From the NCBI GenBank assembly GCA_022496805.1, contig CM040092.1, positions 18,432,113 to 18,496,112 of the forward strand: DNA of 64,000 bases, written 5' to 3'. This document shows positions 10,634 through 22,302 of the stretch, in pieces; the stretch's first letter is position 1; each line of letters opens with the position of its first letter. The stretch is from Pohlia nutans. Lineage: Eukaryota; Streptophyta; Bryopsida; Bryales; Mniaceae. Position numbers and translations under genes: made by a program. The notes beneath the pieces are model-generated. The model saw only the letters and a program-made list of their open reading frames with translations, had not been told where the DNA came from and made no database searches.

Positions 10634-11863
10634 TGTACCCTTTGGTCAGATTTATTAGGTCCAGTACAAAGTGAACTATTTTTAGGTATAATTTTCATTT
10701 GTTAGCTCCATTTAGGGTTTTTGGATGCTTTGTTTGGAAAGGTTGTTAATATTTTGCGGTGACCTTTGTTCACGGCTTTGGCCGGCGTCCTTCATCGACT
10801 TCTCACTCACAGCCTTTGATTCTCGAAAATCTTGCTGGTTTATGAGAGCCTTGATGTAGGTAGAAGAAGAATATATTTTGAGAAGCTAGCAATGGTGTTC
10901 ATTGTTTTTTTTTATTTCTTTGATAGAAAGTGTTGAAATTTGCATTTGTGTAGGTCATAGCATATTAGAACAATGCAATGGAGCACCCTTTTGAAAATCG
11001 GATCGAAAGAGAATCTTCACTTAGATCCACTTTCCTAAGTAATGAAGGAATGCCATTTGTATTCCATGAATTCTGAGACTACTTTGTCATTGCCATGTAA
11101 ACTTAGTTTCTAATTGAGACTAGACTGTGGTCCCATTGCAATAGGGTGTTGGCTCCCATTATTCTGTTATGCTATGGTAGTGTGTAGAATTATTGCAGTT
11201 GTGATTTAGAAGTTGGCTAATCTTTTTAGAATTAAGATTATTTTCGTTAATATTTTCTACAAAATTTATTTATACTACTCTAGTTTAATTTATAACTACT
11301 TTGAAAATTTCATTGTTTTAAATTATATTTTAATGAAACTAACCAAGGAACATTGATGGCGGGCAGGCGGGTGAAGGAAGAACGGGTGGAGCGAGAGCGA
11401 GAACCTCTCTCCGCTCGAGCAAGCGTGGCTGGAAAGCCGATGGGAACAACTCCCCAACTAGCCAGCCAGGGCCAAGACAGGACGGGGAAGGCACCCTCCC
11501 GCACGGTTGTCTTATGTGCTAAATTTGCAATTGTTAAGAGTCACAAGGGCCGATTCGGGTTGTTTTACAAGAGGATTGTGGTGCAGAATCTGTAGGGATG
11601 GCAAAATCAACCCTTACTTCCGATTCTGCAGTTCCCTATGCGTTCTCGACTCGTCCCCCATGGCTCTTAACACCAAGGAGATGGGCCAATTCATGTTTCT
11701 TTTAGTAGTTTTGAGTAGGTTATTTATAGATTTCCTTTTGTTCAAATTTATTTTTCCTTTGACCAACATGTACAATGTTCTTCACTAATTCCGGTGATAT
11801 AAAATTTGGCCCCATGTGAAATGTAATTTTCACAATATGATGGATCGCATTTGTAAAACAATG
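10634..11863. other. Intergenic without a recognised gene
   Basis: The stretch is AT-rich, with a short GC-rich island at about 11350-11510 that is open in several frames but shows no family motif. A degraded TTAA T2 element is readable at about 11685-11860. Confidence 0.4.
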
Positions 11864-12022
11864 TACAGTACAAGGCTTGGAGTCCTTGAGATGTAGTAAA
11901 TAATGTTTAGTACAGTACAAGGCTTGGAGTCCTTGAGATGTAGTAAATAATGTTTAGTACAGTACAAGGCTTGGAGTCCTTGAGATGTAGTAAATAATGT
12001 TTAGTACAGTACAAGGCTTGGT
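11864..12022. repeat. 47-bp tandem repeat, 3.3 copies
   Basis: Units start at 11864, 11911, 11958 and 12005 (partial), each beginning TACAGTACAAGGCTTGGAGT. The copies are nearly identical, so the expansion is recent. There are no spacers; this is a minisatellite. Confidence 0.9.
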
Positions 12023-12206
12023 ACAGTACAAGTACAAGCCTGCAATGTAAAGTAACTCGTAGTGTTTTTTCAAGCCAACCCCTCCCGACGGCCTTTTATG
12101 GTCTCTGTCCCATTGGGGGAGAGACTACGAAAACGCTTCGTTTTCAAGGAGTTACATGGCTGAACAGTGTAAACAAGCTGTAAAAGTAAATGTAGGATAA
12201 ATACTA

Positions 12207-12470
12207 AGGTAGGAGGCTCTAAACCCGCCACGTTAAGGGCTGTGAATTTATGAGGACACATGGAGAATTGAGCATGATTTTTCACTGGAAGACAAATCCA
12301 AGCAAAGACCAACATACTTTGAATCAAAAAATTTGGATGTTCCTAAAATTAGTTATGAATTTGAGAAGTTGAAATGACATGGGTTTTAAAGTGGTGCTCT
12401 TCACCATGGGTACATCCAAAATTTCAAAATGTTCGTCCTTGGTAGAGTGCGGGTTTAGAGCCCTCTACCT
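12207..12470. mobile_element. Stowaway-like MITE, AGGTAGG family, copy 2
   Basis: Left end AGGTAGGAGGCTCTAAACCC and right end complementary with one mismatch; TA at 12205-12206 and 12471-12472. Noncoding, 264 bp. Confidence 0.7.
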
Positions 12471-12472
12471 TA

Positions 12473-13324
12473 TGGCAGAGACTACGTGACTAGCCGCTTG
12501 TTTTTCACCCGTTGGCCCGAATGGCCAGGGCCGCCAGCTTCGATCTCACACACCGTTCGATGTTGGGCCTTCATCAGAGGGACCAAATCACGTTTGCCAC
12601 CGACTGGGCTAGTTGCACTCTCCGCACCTGAGTGACGCGAGTAGCTGGCCCTGGCTGCCGGCAAGGGAGAGTGATTCATCCACTGTAGTGAATGCAACTT
12701 TTGAACGTAGGAAGTGCTCTGGAATCCCATTTCATTTATATAAGTGTACAGTAAGGACAACTTTCCATGTAGAGCTTGAACCTGCATGTGTGAAGTCATA
12801 TCAAGAGGAAGGTTGATGAATTAACAGTCATTCAGGTTGACATGCATGTGTTCTGGTCTTGCTTACAAGACCGGTAATAGCTAAAACTCTATCCAGAAAG
12901 GCCCGCTACACCGAATATGTAATGTCACACGCAGCATTTTTTTTTTTGGGCTATATTTTGCCAAATTACATTACAAAATATAGCATTTCTCTTTTATTAA
13001 GAAAAAAAATGAGAAAATTTTGAATTCTTTTGCCAGATTTTCTCTACATTTGTTGTGAAGATAGTCAAATTTTGTGAAGAAAAACTACCAAAATATGAAA
13101 AAATTCTATCAAAATATGATTGTAAACTTAAGATTTCGCCAAATATTCTTTCTCAATTTTTTTTATGTCACCAATTAGGCTTCAAGAAAAAAATAACAAG
13201 AAAGACACTGACCACATGATAGAAGTATTAATGAAGGACCTTGAATTTTAGGAAAAGATGCTCTACATGACATCAGCCTGCGGGTTCAGGCTCTACATGA
13301 AAAGTGTTCGTGTGAAAGCTATCG
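12473..13324. other. Intergenic without a recognised gene
   Basis: A moderately GC-rich part (12480-12690) is followed by AT-rich sequence to about 13240. No family motif, splice-consistent exon or TIR is visible. Confidence 0.4.
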
Positions 13325-14299
13325 GGGCAGTCTTGTTTTCTCCGTCTATTGTAGTTGTATTGTCTGCGGAGCCTGCTGATCGAGCTCTGCCATCGCCATC
13401 GCCTCCCATTCCTGCACGCCTTCCATCCAGTGGAATCAGCTTAATTGCTGTAGCGTTTTGGGGAATTAAGTGGTTGGGCTTACTTTGGCAGCGAGTGAGG
13501 ATTAACTGCTTTTACAGCCTCGACTGCTGTTTTTTTCGTCGTGTGATTCTGTTTGTGGACCGTGGAGGGCGTGCTATTTGAGGCGGGTGGAGCTTTGGAA
13601 TAAGCGCGGTCGTTCGAATTTGAACTTCGTACTGGTTCGTGCTCAATTCGATCGCACTTAATTTATCTGGTTTGGAAATGGGAGAATGCGGCAATGAGGG
13701 CACTCATTCTGTCCAAATTCATTCTCATTTCGAATTCTGTTGTTCGTTTTTCGGGGTTTAGTGTGATTCTGTTTGTGGACCGTGGAGGGCGTGTTTTTTG
13801 AGGCGGGTGGATTTTTTGAATAAGTGCGGTCGTTCGAATTTGAACTTCGTACTGGTTCGTGCTCACATTCGATCGCACTTAATTATATTTGTCTGGTTTT
13901 GGAATGGGAGAATGCGGGAGGAATTCTGTCCAAATCCATTCTCATTTCGAATTCTGTTGTTCGTTTTCGGGGTTTAGGGATTGCAGAGGAGAAATCTGGA
14001 GACTGTGAAGACGAGAACCGGATTCTTTAGCCTTGGAGAGTGTCGGCGAGTTACGCTTCGTAAGTTTTGATGTCTATTCTTAATCCCTAGGTCCCCCATT
14101 CTATTGTGCACGGTGCTAAATGTACATGGTTGTTGTGTAATAGGGATTATCTTTCCTATGACGGAGAATGGAGAAAGAGTTTCTTCAACTTCTTGTCTTC
14201 TATTTTTGCACAACTCTTTCCAAGGTATAGCACTTCGTGTTTGTGAATCCAGAGCTCGACATCAAGTACACTGAGGCTGCTCTTCAACAAGACGGGTCT
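13325..14299 (+). other. Probable promoter and 5' untranslated exons of gene copy B, with internal 220-bp duplication
   Basis: This block matches about 6240-7071. It contains an extra tandem duplication: 13542-13761 is repeated at 13762 to about 13978. The short frame from ATG 14168 to TAG 14237-14239 is conserved with copy A. Confidence 0.5.
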
Positions 14300-14623
14300 A
14301 GGCATCTCTAGGTAAGAAATTTGGGCAAAATGCTGTGTGGTGGTTCTTTGTAAGGCGATGGAGAAATTGTATACCTGGAGAGACATCTTGGAATCTAGCC
14401 CCTACAGGACCGAGAATCCTGATTTTTTTTAGCAGTTTTGGGTAGGTCCTGTTTGGACCAACACATGCAATGTTCTCTGATGATATAAAATTTAGTCCCA
14501 TCTGAATTATATTTTCCACAATATAAATGATTGTATTTGTCCATGAAGTCTTGGTTAACAATATTGCTGTTGGATGTTGAACAGGAGTGATCTTTAAGTC
14601 GCAGGCAGGAAAGGAGAGTTAGA

Positions 14624-16617
14624 ATGGCAAGCACGTCCAATGCCACGTATGTCCATCTTCTCACCTTCGCCTTGATTCTCTGTCTTTCCCATATTTGATC
14701 ACTTTAACATGTTGATCTGTTTGAGCCACCAAAACGTTGGTGCTTCAATGTCATAAAAACAGTTGCTGGTTCTTGTCCTGTGACCTTGATACGATGTCGG
14801 TATTGATTCTTCAGTCACGTAGGGTTGGGACATTCTATATTTCTCCCACTAACCATGGTTTAGTTGGGAAAGATTGTGTTGATAGTGGAGAATGTAATTA
14901 CTCGTTGTAGGTTAGTTTTTTTTTCATCTTAACGTACCTCACATTTGTGATATCTGTTACTCCACACCAGTTTTCAACATTCTGTGCGTAGTGGTTCCGC
15001 ATACAGTCTCTTGACCTTTGGTATTTGAATGATCGTTGATAGCTAGAGTACCAGTTCTCAAGTTGGAATATTTTTTTTGGCTATTTTAGCTCATTGTTGT
15101 GTTATTTTTGGTATTGGTTAATGACTAATAGATTAACAAGGGATGCTGGCCATGGGATTTGCAGACATGGTGACCCAGACAACTACCTGGCGGATCTAGA
15201 ACTCAATAGCCCCTCATCTTCTAACTCAGTCGATGGCAGCCGGGTACATCGGACTGCAGAGTTTGAAGGATGGGTTCTAGAAGTACAAGAAGACACAAAC
15301 TATGTCCCCATGCAGCTCTTGAGTTTGCCCGAGCAGGAGGAAAATGGTGAGTATGTTTGATTTTAGTTTCATGTGGCATTTTCTATAGCAACGACTGATT
15401 TCTGAAATTAACTCTCTTGATGATTTGATAGTATGGCAGCTATTTACACTGCGTAGTTTTGATCACTAAACTAATTTATGTCAACCTTGTATTTTTTTTC
15501 GTTTTTTCAGATATGTGATTATGTGTTTGACTGCTACTAATGCTCACCATCTTCTTGCTCTCTTATATTTCTAAGTGATGAGAAGTTGATGAATATGAGA
15601 ATGGGAAACAAGTGCACCGTTTTACTAACATTTTTTTAAACTGTGGATGCAGATCTTCTATTGCTTTATCCAGAGGCCAAAGTCCAAACGAATTGCATCA
15701 CCACGGAACAGTATCTCGTTGTTGTCAAATTGTTTCTGTTCCAGTTCAAGCTGTCAGGAAATTGTATGGTAGAAGTGGATCACCCACAAGCATATGCTCG
15801 CCTTCTACGCCGGTTGAGTAGAGAGTTGACATCTTCTAATGGTGGCTTTAAGCTCAATTGTTCGTCAGATCCTGCTGATTATGATGCATGTCTGGGTGAA
15901 ATGATCAATGACATTGAGATGACATGGAGGGAAGATGATGAATTTCTGAAAATAATGGAGGAGCCATGGGGTTCAAATGGATGTGTTTATGTCAGCAGCG
16001 GGATTGACAACTATGTTCAATGTCTGCTTGCTGTGGCCACTGAGCTGAGCAGTTGTGGAGGTAAAGAGCAGTAACATTCAATCATATCTTGTGGTACATC
16101 TCTTCGTTTGTTATTACTCTATCATTTGGACTTTTTATTCATTTTTTTTCTGCGTTAAGCTGAAGCAACTTTGGTGACTGTGTTGCGATCTTATCAGCAA
16201 AGTGTTTTGTGACCTTGAGATGCACTTCATCTGGACCTGAGGATATCGTGTATCTCAAACTCTAACCCCGAAATGGCGGAGAAGCCTGAATTAAACCTCA
16301 TGTTTTTTTAGCAGTTTTGAGTGGTCTTCCTTTTGTTCAGTTTTATTTCTTTTTTACAAACACATGCTATGTTCTTCACTGATTCTAGTGATATAAAATC
16401 TGAACTAATTTTTTCACAATACGATTTGATTGAATGTCATTTTAAAACCATAAATCCTTCGTCCTTTAGGGGTTAAGGAGAACAGTACTGGTAACAGAAT
16501 ATAATACACAATTCGCATTCTTGGCGAAAGAAGCTGCTGGTATAAAAAATATTAATGCCGAGCTTGGTTTTCCTTACAGATGCGCAAGACCTGGACATTC
16601 AAGTCTTAAATGAGTAG
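14624..16617 (+). CDS. Unrecognised small protein, tandem copy B
   Basis: Four exons, 14624-14646, 15165-15346, 15653-16060 and 16580-16617, close in phase and give 216 residues. The first three correspond to the exons of copy A. The fourth follows a good polypyrimidine tract and TTACAG and adds DAQDLDIQVLNE before TAG; it needs the donor GGAG/GTAAAG, which copy A also has but only after a TGA. If the donor were not used, the protein would end GGKEQ at 16072-16074. Residues about 68-200 are the same helical domain as in copy A, with substitutions spread along the domain rather than stops. The 24-codon segment present in exon 2 of copy A is missing here without breaking the frame. Function unknown. 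B looks like the more complete copy. Confidence 0.6.
16270..16476. mobile_element. TTAA MITE, family T2, in the last intron of copy B
   Basis: The right end CGTCCTTTAGGGG is followed by TTAA (16473-16476). The left half (CATGTTTTTTTAGCAG motif) is also left at about 9225-9270 behind copy A. Confidence 0.55.
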
Positions 16618-17223
16618 ACAAGCAGGTGGTACTTGATGTCAGGCCTGGAAGCCAGGACCACAAACTTGTATTATCATAATCTGTTGTAAGTTTTTGTAAT
16701 TTTATTTTTATGGCATATGGAAGATAGATTCCATTGCAATTAAGTGATTAGTTTGTCCACTATATCCTTGTGAGTCTGCCTTATTAGTAATAATGGGCAC
16801 CCTCTTTGAACTACTGCAAGTGTTGAAAAGCCAGTTGTCTTGTTTGCAAATAAAGCGCTTGATTTGGAGATGATATTCATCATCCATTGTATTTGGAAAC
16901 GTTGAAGATTGTTGAATTGAAGCTACCCTCTTTCATGCAGGAATTGTTCCTGTCTAATCAAAGCGGATGAAAACCTTGTTTCCATGTGTCCTCGCCAGTG
17001 CAATGCCAACGGTAGGGCTTCAGAATTTCGGTGTGAGGCCGGGTACACCTGCTATTGAAAGGATCACTAGTAAAGAAATCCCTTTAGAGATACCATGAGA
17101 ATGTTATGTCGATTGTGCTATGAATAAATAAGAAAATTAAATAAGAAAATTGTGTTATGTTGTTTATACTTCTACACATTCAAAGTGACATTTCTATGTT
17201 ATCTCAAAAAAAGTTTTTTACTA
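16618..17223. other. Downstream of copy B; no gene recognised
   Basis: Probable 3' untranslated and intergenic sequence; no element boundaries or coding motifs found. Confidence 0.4.
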
Positions 17224-17435
17224 CTCCCTCTGTTTTGAAATAAGAAGTATCCTTCAGAAATTGCTCAAGCCCTGGGTAATTGGTTAATTAATGCTATGTA
17301 TAGTGTGCTCGACAACATCATCGTGCATAGTAGGCAAGCGGAATAAGCAAATGGTTGTTTTATTACGGAACAAAAAATATGTTCCCGCTAGCTTTTTATA
17401 TCAACACAATGTTTTTTACTTCATAACAGAGGGAG
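17224..17435. mobile_element. Stowaway MITE (CTCCCTC end)
   Basis: Left end TA then CTCCCTCTGTTTTGAAATAA; right end CTTCATAACAGAGGGAG. The TA duplication is intact only on the left. Confidence 0.7.
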
Positions 17436-17773
17436 ATTGAGCTTGTCACTAGGAGTGTACCTTTAGAGCATGCTCAATGTATTCTTGGCATCTAGGTACA
17501 CTTAGAGCCAAGTTCCATGGGTTTGAGAAGTTGCCCATGGAAGTAGGCAAGAGGAGGGGAAAAGTGAAACTTGGGTTTGTCTCATACCCAACAATGAAGT
17601 TGTGCACATTCCATGGACTTGTAAAAGGTGAAACATAAACAAATTTGATTAGTTAAGTTGAAACATGAACAAATTTGATTGGGTAGGGAAAAGTTGCCAA
17701 GACTTCATGAAGTCATGGCTTGAAAACCCTCCATACTTCATGATAACTTCTCCTCCACTATTTTCTCACTTGA

Positions 17774-17925
17774 CACTACTAGAAAATCCAACTAATCTGT
17801 TGATTCAGTCGCATTGATCAGGGACACTTTTCTGTTGATTTGAACAAAAAATCGACCAAATCAACAGAAAAGTGTCCCTGATCAACGCGACTGAATCAAC
17901 AAATTAGTTGGATTTTCTAGTAGTG
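17774..17925. mobile_element. CACTA-type foldback MITE, family C3, copy 1
   Basis: Ends CACTACTAGAAAATCC and complement; 3-bp duplication TGA on both sides (17771-17773, 17926-17928). The 152-bp element is almost entirely one hairpin with arms near 70 bp. The CACTA end and the 3-bp duplication fit the CACTA superfamily. Confidence 0.85.
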
Positions 17926-18387
17926 TGAAATGTGGAACTTGGTCCCCCAAAGTCCCTAAAAACTTGTCTATTAGTGAGATACTTCTCCCATGGGACTTGA
18001 CCCTAAGTCTTGGGTCTTGTCGATAAATTTTCCCTTGATTTTGATGTGCAAGGTGACGGGTGTGTAGACACAATGTGGAGAGTAACAAACATACTAATTG
18101 TGACAATGCATTTGATTCATAGGAGAAAACATGGAGGGGCATTGACCTAGAACACAGTGCAAGTGTCTCATCGTGGTTAATGTCTCATGTATTTACAAAG
18201 AAATTGAATTACGTGGTATTTGGAACATCAATCTTAATGGGACACTTGCATCATGTTCCACTACAGAACATGTAGTTTGTTTCTTTGTAATCGTTTTCCA
18301 TTTTGGCACCACCATTGACTCTGATGTTCATGCTCCAAAGATAGCTTGGATTGTGATTGTTGTGTGCTTTGAAGGGCTCTTCAAATA

Positions 18388-18705
18388 TCGTACGTGGAAG
18401 GCAAGGTCGGCACTTTCATGTCGAATAATTAATAAAAGTTGAAACAGTGGAGGTCGACACTTTCAAAAGTAATTATTAAGAAATCGGCTATTAATAGCTA
18501 ACATTAATTTTTTCCGGCAGCTAAATGTTTTATTTTATTTTTTATCTACGATTTTCATTGAGTGTTATATTTTTTTATTTTTTTTTTCGGCTTTTTGTTG
18601 ACTTTATTTTTGTTGATTTTGACAAAATACTTAATAATTTATTTTATTTTTTCGGCATTTTTTTGGGGAATTATTTTCTGCCAACCCTGCCTTCCACGTA
18701 CGGTA
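18388..18705. mobile_element. TIR element, GGAAGGCAGGGTCGGCA family, copy 1
   Basis: The left end CGTACGTGGAAGGCAAGGTC and the right end GCCTTCCACGTACGGTA are complementary. Copies are at 44279-44636 and 47273-47554. Noncoding; AT-rich middle. Confidence 0.7.
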
Positions 18706-19359
18706 ATGAAAATTTGTTGAAGGGCAGGCCACACAGAGCAAAAACAACTTTCAGCAATAGAAGCTTGTAAAAAAAAAAGTGACAACTTTTACTTGTTTTT
18801 TTTTAATAAGTGCTTTTGGATTTTTACAAGTAAACTTCCATTCCATTTCAAACTAGAGGTTCTTGGTGTTAACAAATTGACATCTACAAACTCTATTCTT
18901 TGATTGGTAGAAAAGTTATGGTTAGCCAAACACCTCATATAACCTTGAACTCATTTTTCTATCCCCTAGTTTACTAAAATATATTTTACTTCAACTATCT
19001 CAAATTCGCTACTTCATGCCCTTGCATGAGAGAGTGGCCAAATGATCTTGAAAGAAATTTGGATTTGTTTCTAGTCAATATTGGTTTGTTTCGGCTAGAT
19101 ATTGTTTCATTGTCTTCACAAATCAGCGCCTAGAAAACACAAGATGGCCATTTTAACAGAATATGGTCAATATTTCCAAATATCTGTTCCAATGGTAAAA
19201 ACACGTTAAAATTTTTTCCATTGCTGTGTAAGTGACATGTCATCCAATCACAAATGCCGTTGACCTATTAACATAGTTTTTATGAGCCCACTGGGTCTGT
19301 TCACGAGCCTTGGTTTTCTTTGCTAAAACAAGTGTACAAGTCGGTGGTTGATTAGACGC
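18706..19359. other. Intergenic without a recognised gene
   Basis: AT-rich, no coding motif and no paired ends found. Confidence 0.4.
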
Positions 19360-19509
19360 CACTACTAGAAAATCCAACTAATATGTTGATTCGGTCGCGT
19401 TGATCGGGACACTTTTCTGTTGATTTGAACAAAAAAATTGACCGAATCAACAGAAAAGTGTCCCCGTCAACGCGACCGAATCAACAGACTAGTTGGATTT
19501 CTAGTAGTC
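19360..19509. mobile_element. CACTA-type foldback MITE, family C3, copy 2
   Basis: The same hairpin as 17774-17925, with about 90 percent match by eye. The right end is degraded (CTAGTAGTC) and the target duplication is not preserved. Confidence 0.75.
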
Positions 19510-19650
19510 AACCTTCCCGTTGTTTATACAAAGGCAACCCAAGGAAAGTGGGTGTCGATCTCCGAAACGAGCAGTGTTTCTTGATAACATCTTTTTCTGA
19601 AGCACGTGAATTAGGCGATGCTTTGGCTCTTGCACGACTTCCTGTTTTAA

Positions 19651-20189
19651 CCCCTAAACGTCCAGGCATCCAGTTTCTGGACGTTTGTTGGTCAAACCCA
19701 ATTTTGATCTTGAAGACGACTTTTGTTGCTAATACACCCAACTAAGAAAATGAAGTTTATTAAGTCTAGTTTGAACTCCACTTTTCAAATCTTAAAACTT
19801 CCAATTAATGAGTATTTTATTGCTTCTGCAAGTTTTGTAGCTCAAGGTTTGAATTACACTACATAGGATGTTCACCTTTCGAATTTCAAAATTTAAATAA
19901 AAAATTTCTATGGAAAACATATCATGTGATTCTCCATTGTAATCTGTACCTGCTCCCCAAAAAATATTAATTTTTTAAAGCTTTTTTGTAATAAAAAATA
20001 TTTTTTGAAGTATTTGACTTAAAAATTTGTTAAAAAGGCCATATTAAATCAAAAAAATCTGAAAATTTCAAGACTGATAGGAAACATTCTATTCCATGCA
20101 TGAAAAATATTACAAAATATATTTTGATAAATCTTGAAGGCTAAATTGTGTAGTTTGACTTTCCTACAAAGGAGTGGTACTTTTAAGGG
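19651..20189. mobile_element. TTAA-flanked element, about 540 bp
   Basis: TTAA at 19647-19650 and 20190-20193. Left CCCCTAAACGTCC, right GGTACTTTTAAGGG. It shares the T1 end sequence but the interior is longer and different. Confidence 0.6.
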
Positions 20190-20193
20190 TTAA

Positions 20194-20834
20194 GCGCCCC
20201 CCGACTTTGTAATTGCCTTTGACCGAATTTGAGACATGATCTAAGTCCTCCCATGTTGCGTAGATCCATTGCTGGCACGATCGAGACGCAACCTGGAAGG
20301 TCCAAAGGCAAGTGTGTTGGCTTTTAAGTACTGCTTACTCCGAATTTGCACATGGGTCCATAAAGTACGGTGGACATGGTTGCAAGTCTCAATTTAATTT
20401 TTGGAGGTGTTTTCTACAATTGTCACCTGACGCGTTGGGTGGCACATGGTAACATGCGCTTGCTCTTTGTCTGTGTGAATGAAGGGTTTGTTGGGGAAAG
20501 TGCTACCAATTACGCCACGAGGACCTAGACTTGTGCACAACAACAGCCAGTAGTGTGCATGGGAGTGGAATATATGCTGCAGAATTCTTGAACAGTGGCA
20601 GCCATATTTTCAAATTTAAAATTATCACGTGAGCATGTGCACACGACATCGATCGCCCTCTTAGACCTCATTTCTGGCTCTCAGATTCGATATGAAACTG
20701 TTCTCTTTTTTCCAAATTGAGAGCATCACTTGCAAGGAAAATGAAACTCTCTGACTTTTATACAATATTAAAAGAAAAATGGCAATTTTCATAAAACTGA
20801 TTTTTATCAGATATTTTCATGGGATAAAAATCCG
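20194..20834. other. Intergenic without a recognised gene
   Basis: Mixed composition; no exon, TIR or repeat boundary found. Confidence 0.4.
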
Positions 20835-21118
20835 CTGAGAGTGCACTGTAGGAAGCTTGCACAGTGGATTCCTACAATTGACAAAGTCCAAGCGGTAAGT
20901 GTACGTACGTGTAACATGTAAGCACTACGTGTACCGGTAAAAGAAAAATAGAACGTTCGGTGTGAAGTCCTACGAGGCTGGCAGCTCCTTCGTGGAAAAC
21001 ACAACATTAATGGCCATGACTCTCGAATCGTGGCATCTGAGTCAAACCGTGTTCTCCCCACAAGCCAAGACTCTCGTTTATCACTCATCTTGCAGTGATC
21101 GAGGCTACTCAATACCAG

Positions 21119-21128
21119 TATAAAGATA
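21119..21128 (+). promoter_or_regulatory. TATA box of arabinogalactan-peptide gene 1
   Basis: TATAAAGATA lies 289 bp before the start codon and is kept (TATAAAGATG) in the inverted second copy at the same distance from its coding region. A transcription start about 30 bp downstream would give a 5' UTR of about 260 bp rich in GATCGATC motifs. Confidence 0.5.
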
Positions 21129-21407
21129 AACACCCAAATGCCATTAATTCTCAACAAAACGATCTCCAGCCACTTTCTAGAGCAAGCAACTCTAGCAGAT
21201 CGATCGAATCGATCATCATTAGCACGAGTATCTCCATCGATCTTACGCCTTCGCCGGATATACACGACAGGCCGGAGTCTAGCTGCTATCGATCATACAC
21301 TGACACAACGTTGAAGCCTGATCGATCGAGAATTGCTTGAAAACAACTGCCGGAGCTTGGACCGTGTCGATCGACGAGCTAGGGTAATTTCTAGCTGTAC
21401 ATACAAG

Positions 21408-21683
21408 ATGGCGAAGATGCAAATGGTGGCTGCAGTGATGATGGTGGGGCTGTGCGTGTCGTGCATGATGCAAGCGAGTACTGCGCAGTCAGTGCCAGTG
21501 CCTGCACCCGCGCCCTACATGCGAGGCTATGAGCCTGTATCGGCCCCGGTATCTGCTCCTGGACCAGCTTCTCTCGCCCCGGATGGCTCGCCCTTGTCTG
21601 CTCCCCTTGTTGATTCTCCCGCATTCGCCCCGCTCTCCAACGAAGCCCCTGCTTCCGCTCCGGGACCCATGTCCGGCGAATGA
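21408..21683 (+). CDS. Secreted arabinogalactan-type peptide, copy 1
   Basis: The product has 91 residues from one exon. The start at 21408 is chosen because MAKMQ opens a typical signal peptide (residues 1 to about 27, hydrophobic MVAAVMMVGLCVSCMM, cleavage near TAQS); an upstream in-frame ATG at 21333 would add 25 polar residues absent from such proteins. The mature part is about 64 residues and consists largely of AP, SP, VP and APAP motifs (VPVPAPAPYMRGYEPVSAPV), the usual substrates for prolyl hydroxylation and arabinogalactan addition in the Golgi. There is no C-terminal hydrophobic tail, so no GPI anchor is predicted; the end is PGPMSGE. It would be a soluble wall or apoplast peptide. 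The inverted copy at 28674-28949 has an identical mature sequence. Confidence 0.85.
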   Translation: MAKMQMVAAVMMVGLCVSCMMQASTAQSVPVPAPAPYMRGYEPVSAPVSAPGPASLAPDGSPLSAPLVDSPAFAPLSNEAPASAPGPMSGE

Positions 21684-22302
21684 TTTCCATGTCCCACTCT
21701 CAAATGGCTGTCACAGTCTGTGGGACTGCCTGCGATTTACAGCTCTGCAATTCACTTTGAAAATGCTTTACAGTAGGTTTGGGCTGTTTTGAGGCTGGAG
21801 TATTCAATTGTAGGAAAGTTTGATTTGTAGCAACTAGACTCATTACTTGATGTCTTGAGTAGTTTGATTCCAGAGCAATAGCTTCTTCGATTTTTTGCTG
21901 CTTTGAGAGCAAATCTAGGTGCAGCCATTCTTTGCTCCATATGCGGAGCGTGTATTGATCAGCGTTTCAACACTTACGGTTTCATGGGAAAGAAATTTTT
22001 GTGGAAGACTGCCTTTTTTGTTATGATATTGCTTGCTTCTAGTGGATCTTTGTGGCTGTATTTGAATTCGGTATGTTCCAGAGGTTAGGTGAGAGAATAG
22101 GGGATGTGATATTAGAGAAGGTGATATTAGAGAAGTAGAGTTCAGTGATGTTGAGGAGTAATGTATCAAATTGAAATTAGTGGAGGAAAAATTGTATTCT
22201 TCAATTCTTAAAAAAAAAAATCACTAAATTCTCTAAGGAGAAGTGCGGCTACAATCATAATATTATGGATTGTCTTTGCTCATTAGTATGTAGCTTGCTT
22301 AA

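Larger units (their letters stand above)
20835..22015 (+). repeat. Left arm of 1.2-kb inverted gene duplication
   Basis: The sequence corresponds, inverted, to about 28320-29485 and includes promoter, 5' UTR, coding region and 3' UTR of the arabinogalactan-peptide gene. Similarity fades at both edges through small indels. Confidence 0.8.

Noticed and set aside
11864..12022. Possible CRISPR-like array
   Set aside because: The 47-bp units are directly adjacent with no spacers, and the DNA is eukaryotic; it is a minisatellite.
16061..16074. Stop of copy B at 16072-16074 after GGKEQ
   Set aside because: Kept as an alternative only; a good donor at 16061 and a strong acceptor at 16579 give a phase-consistent last exon.
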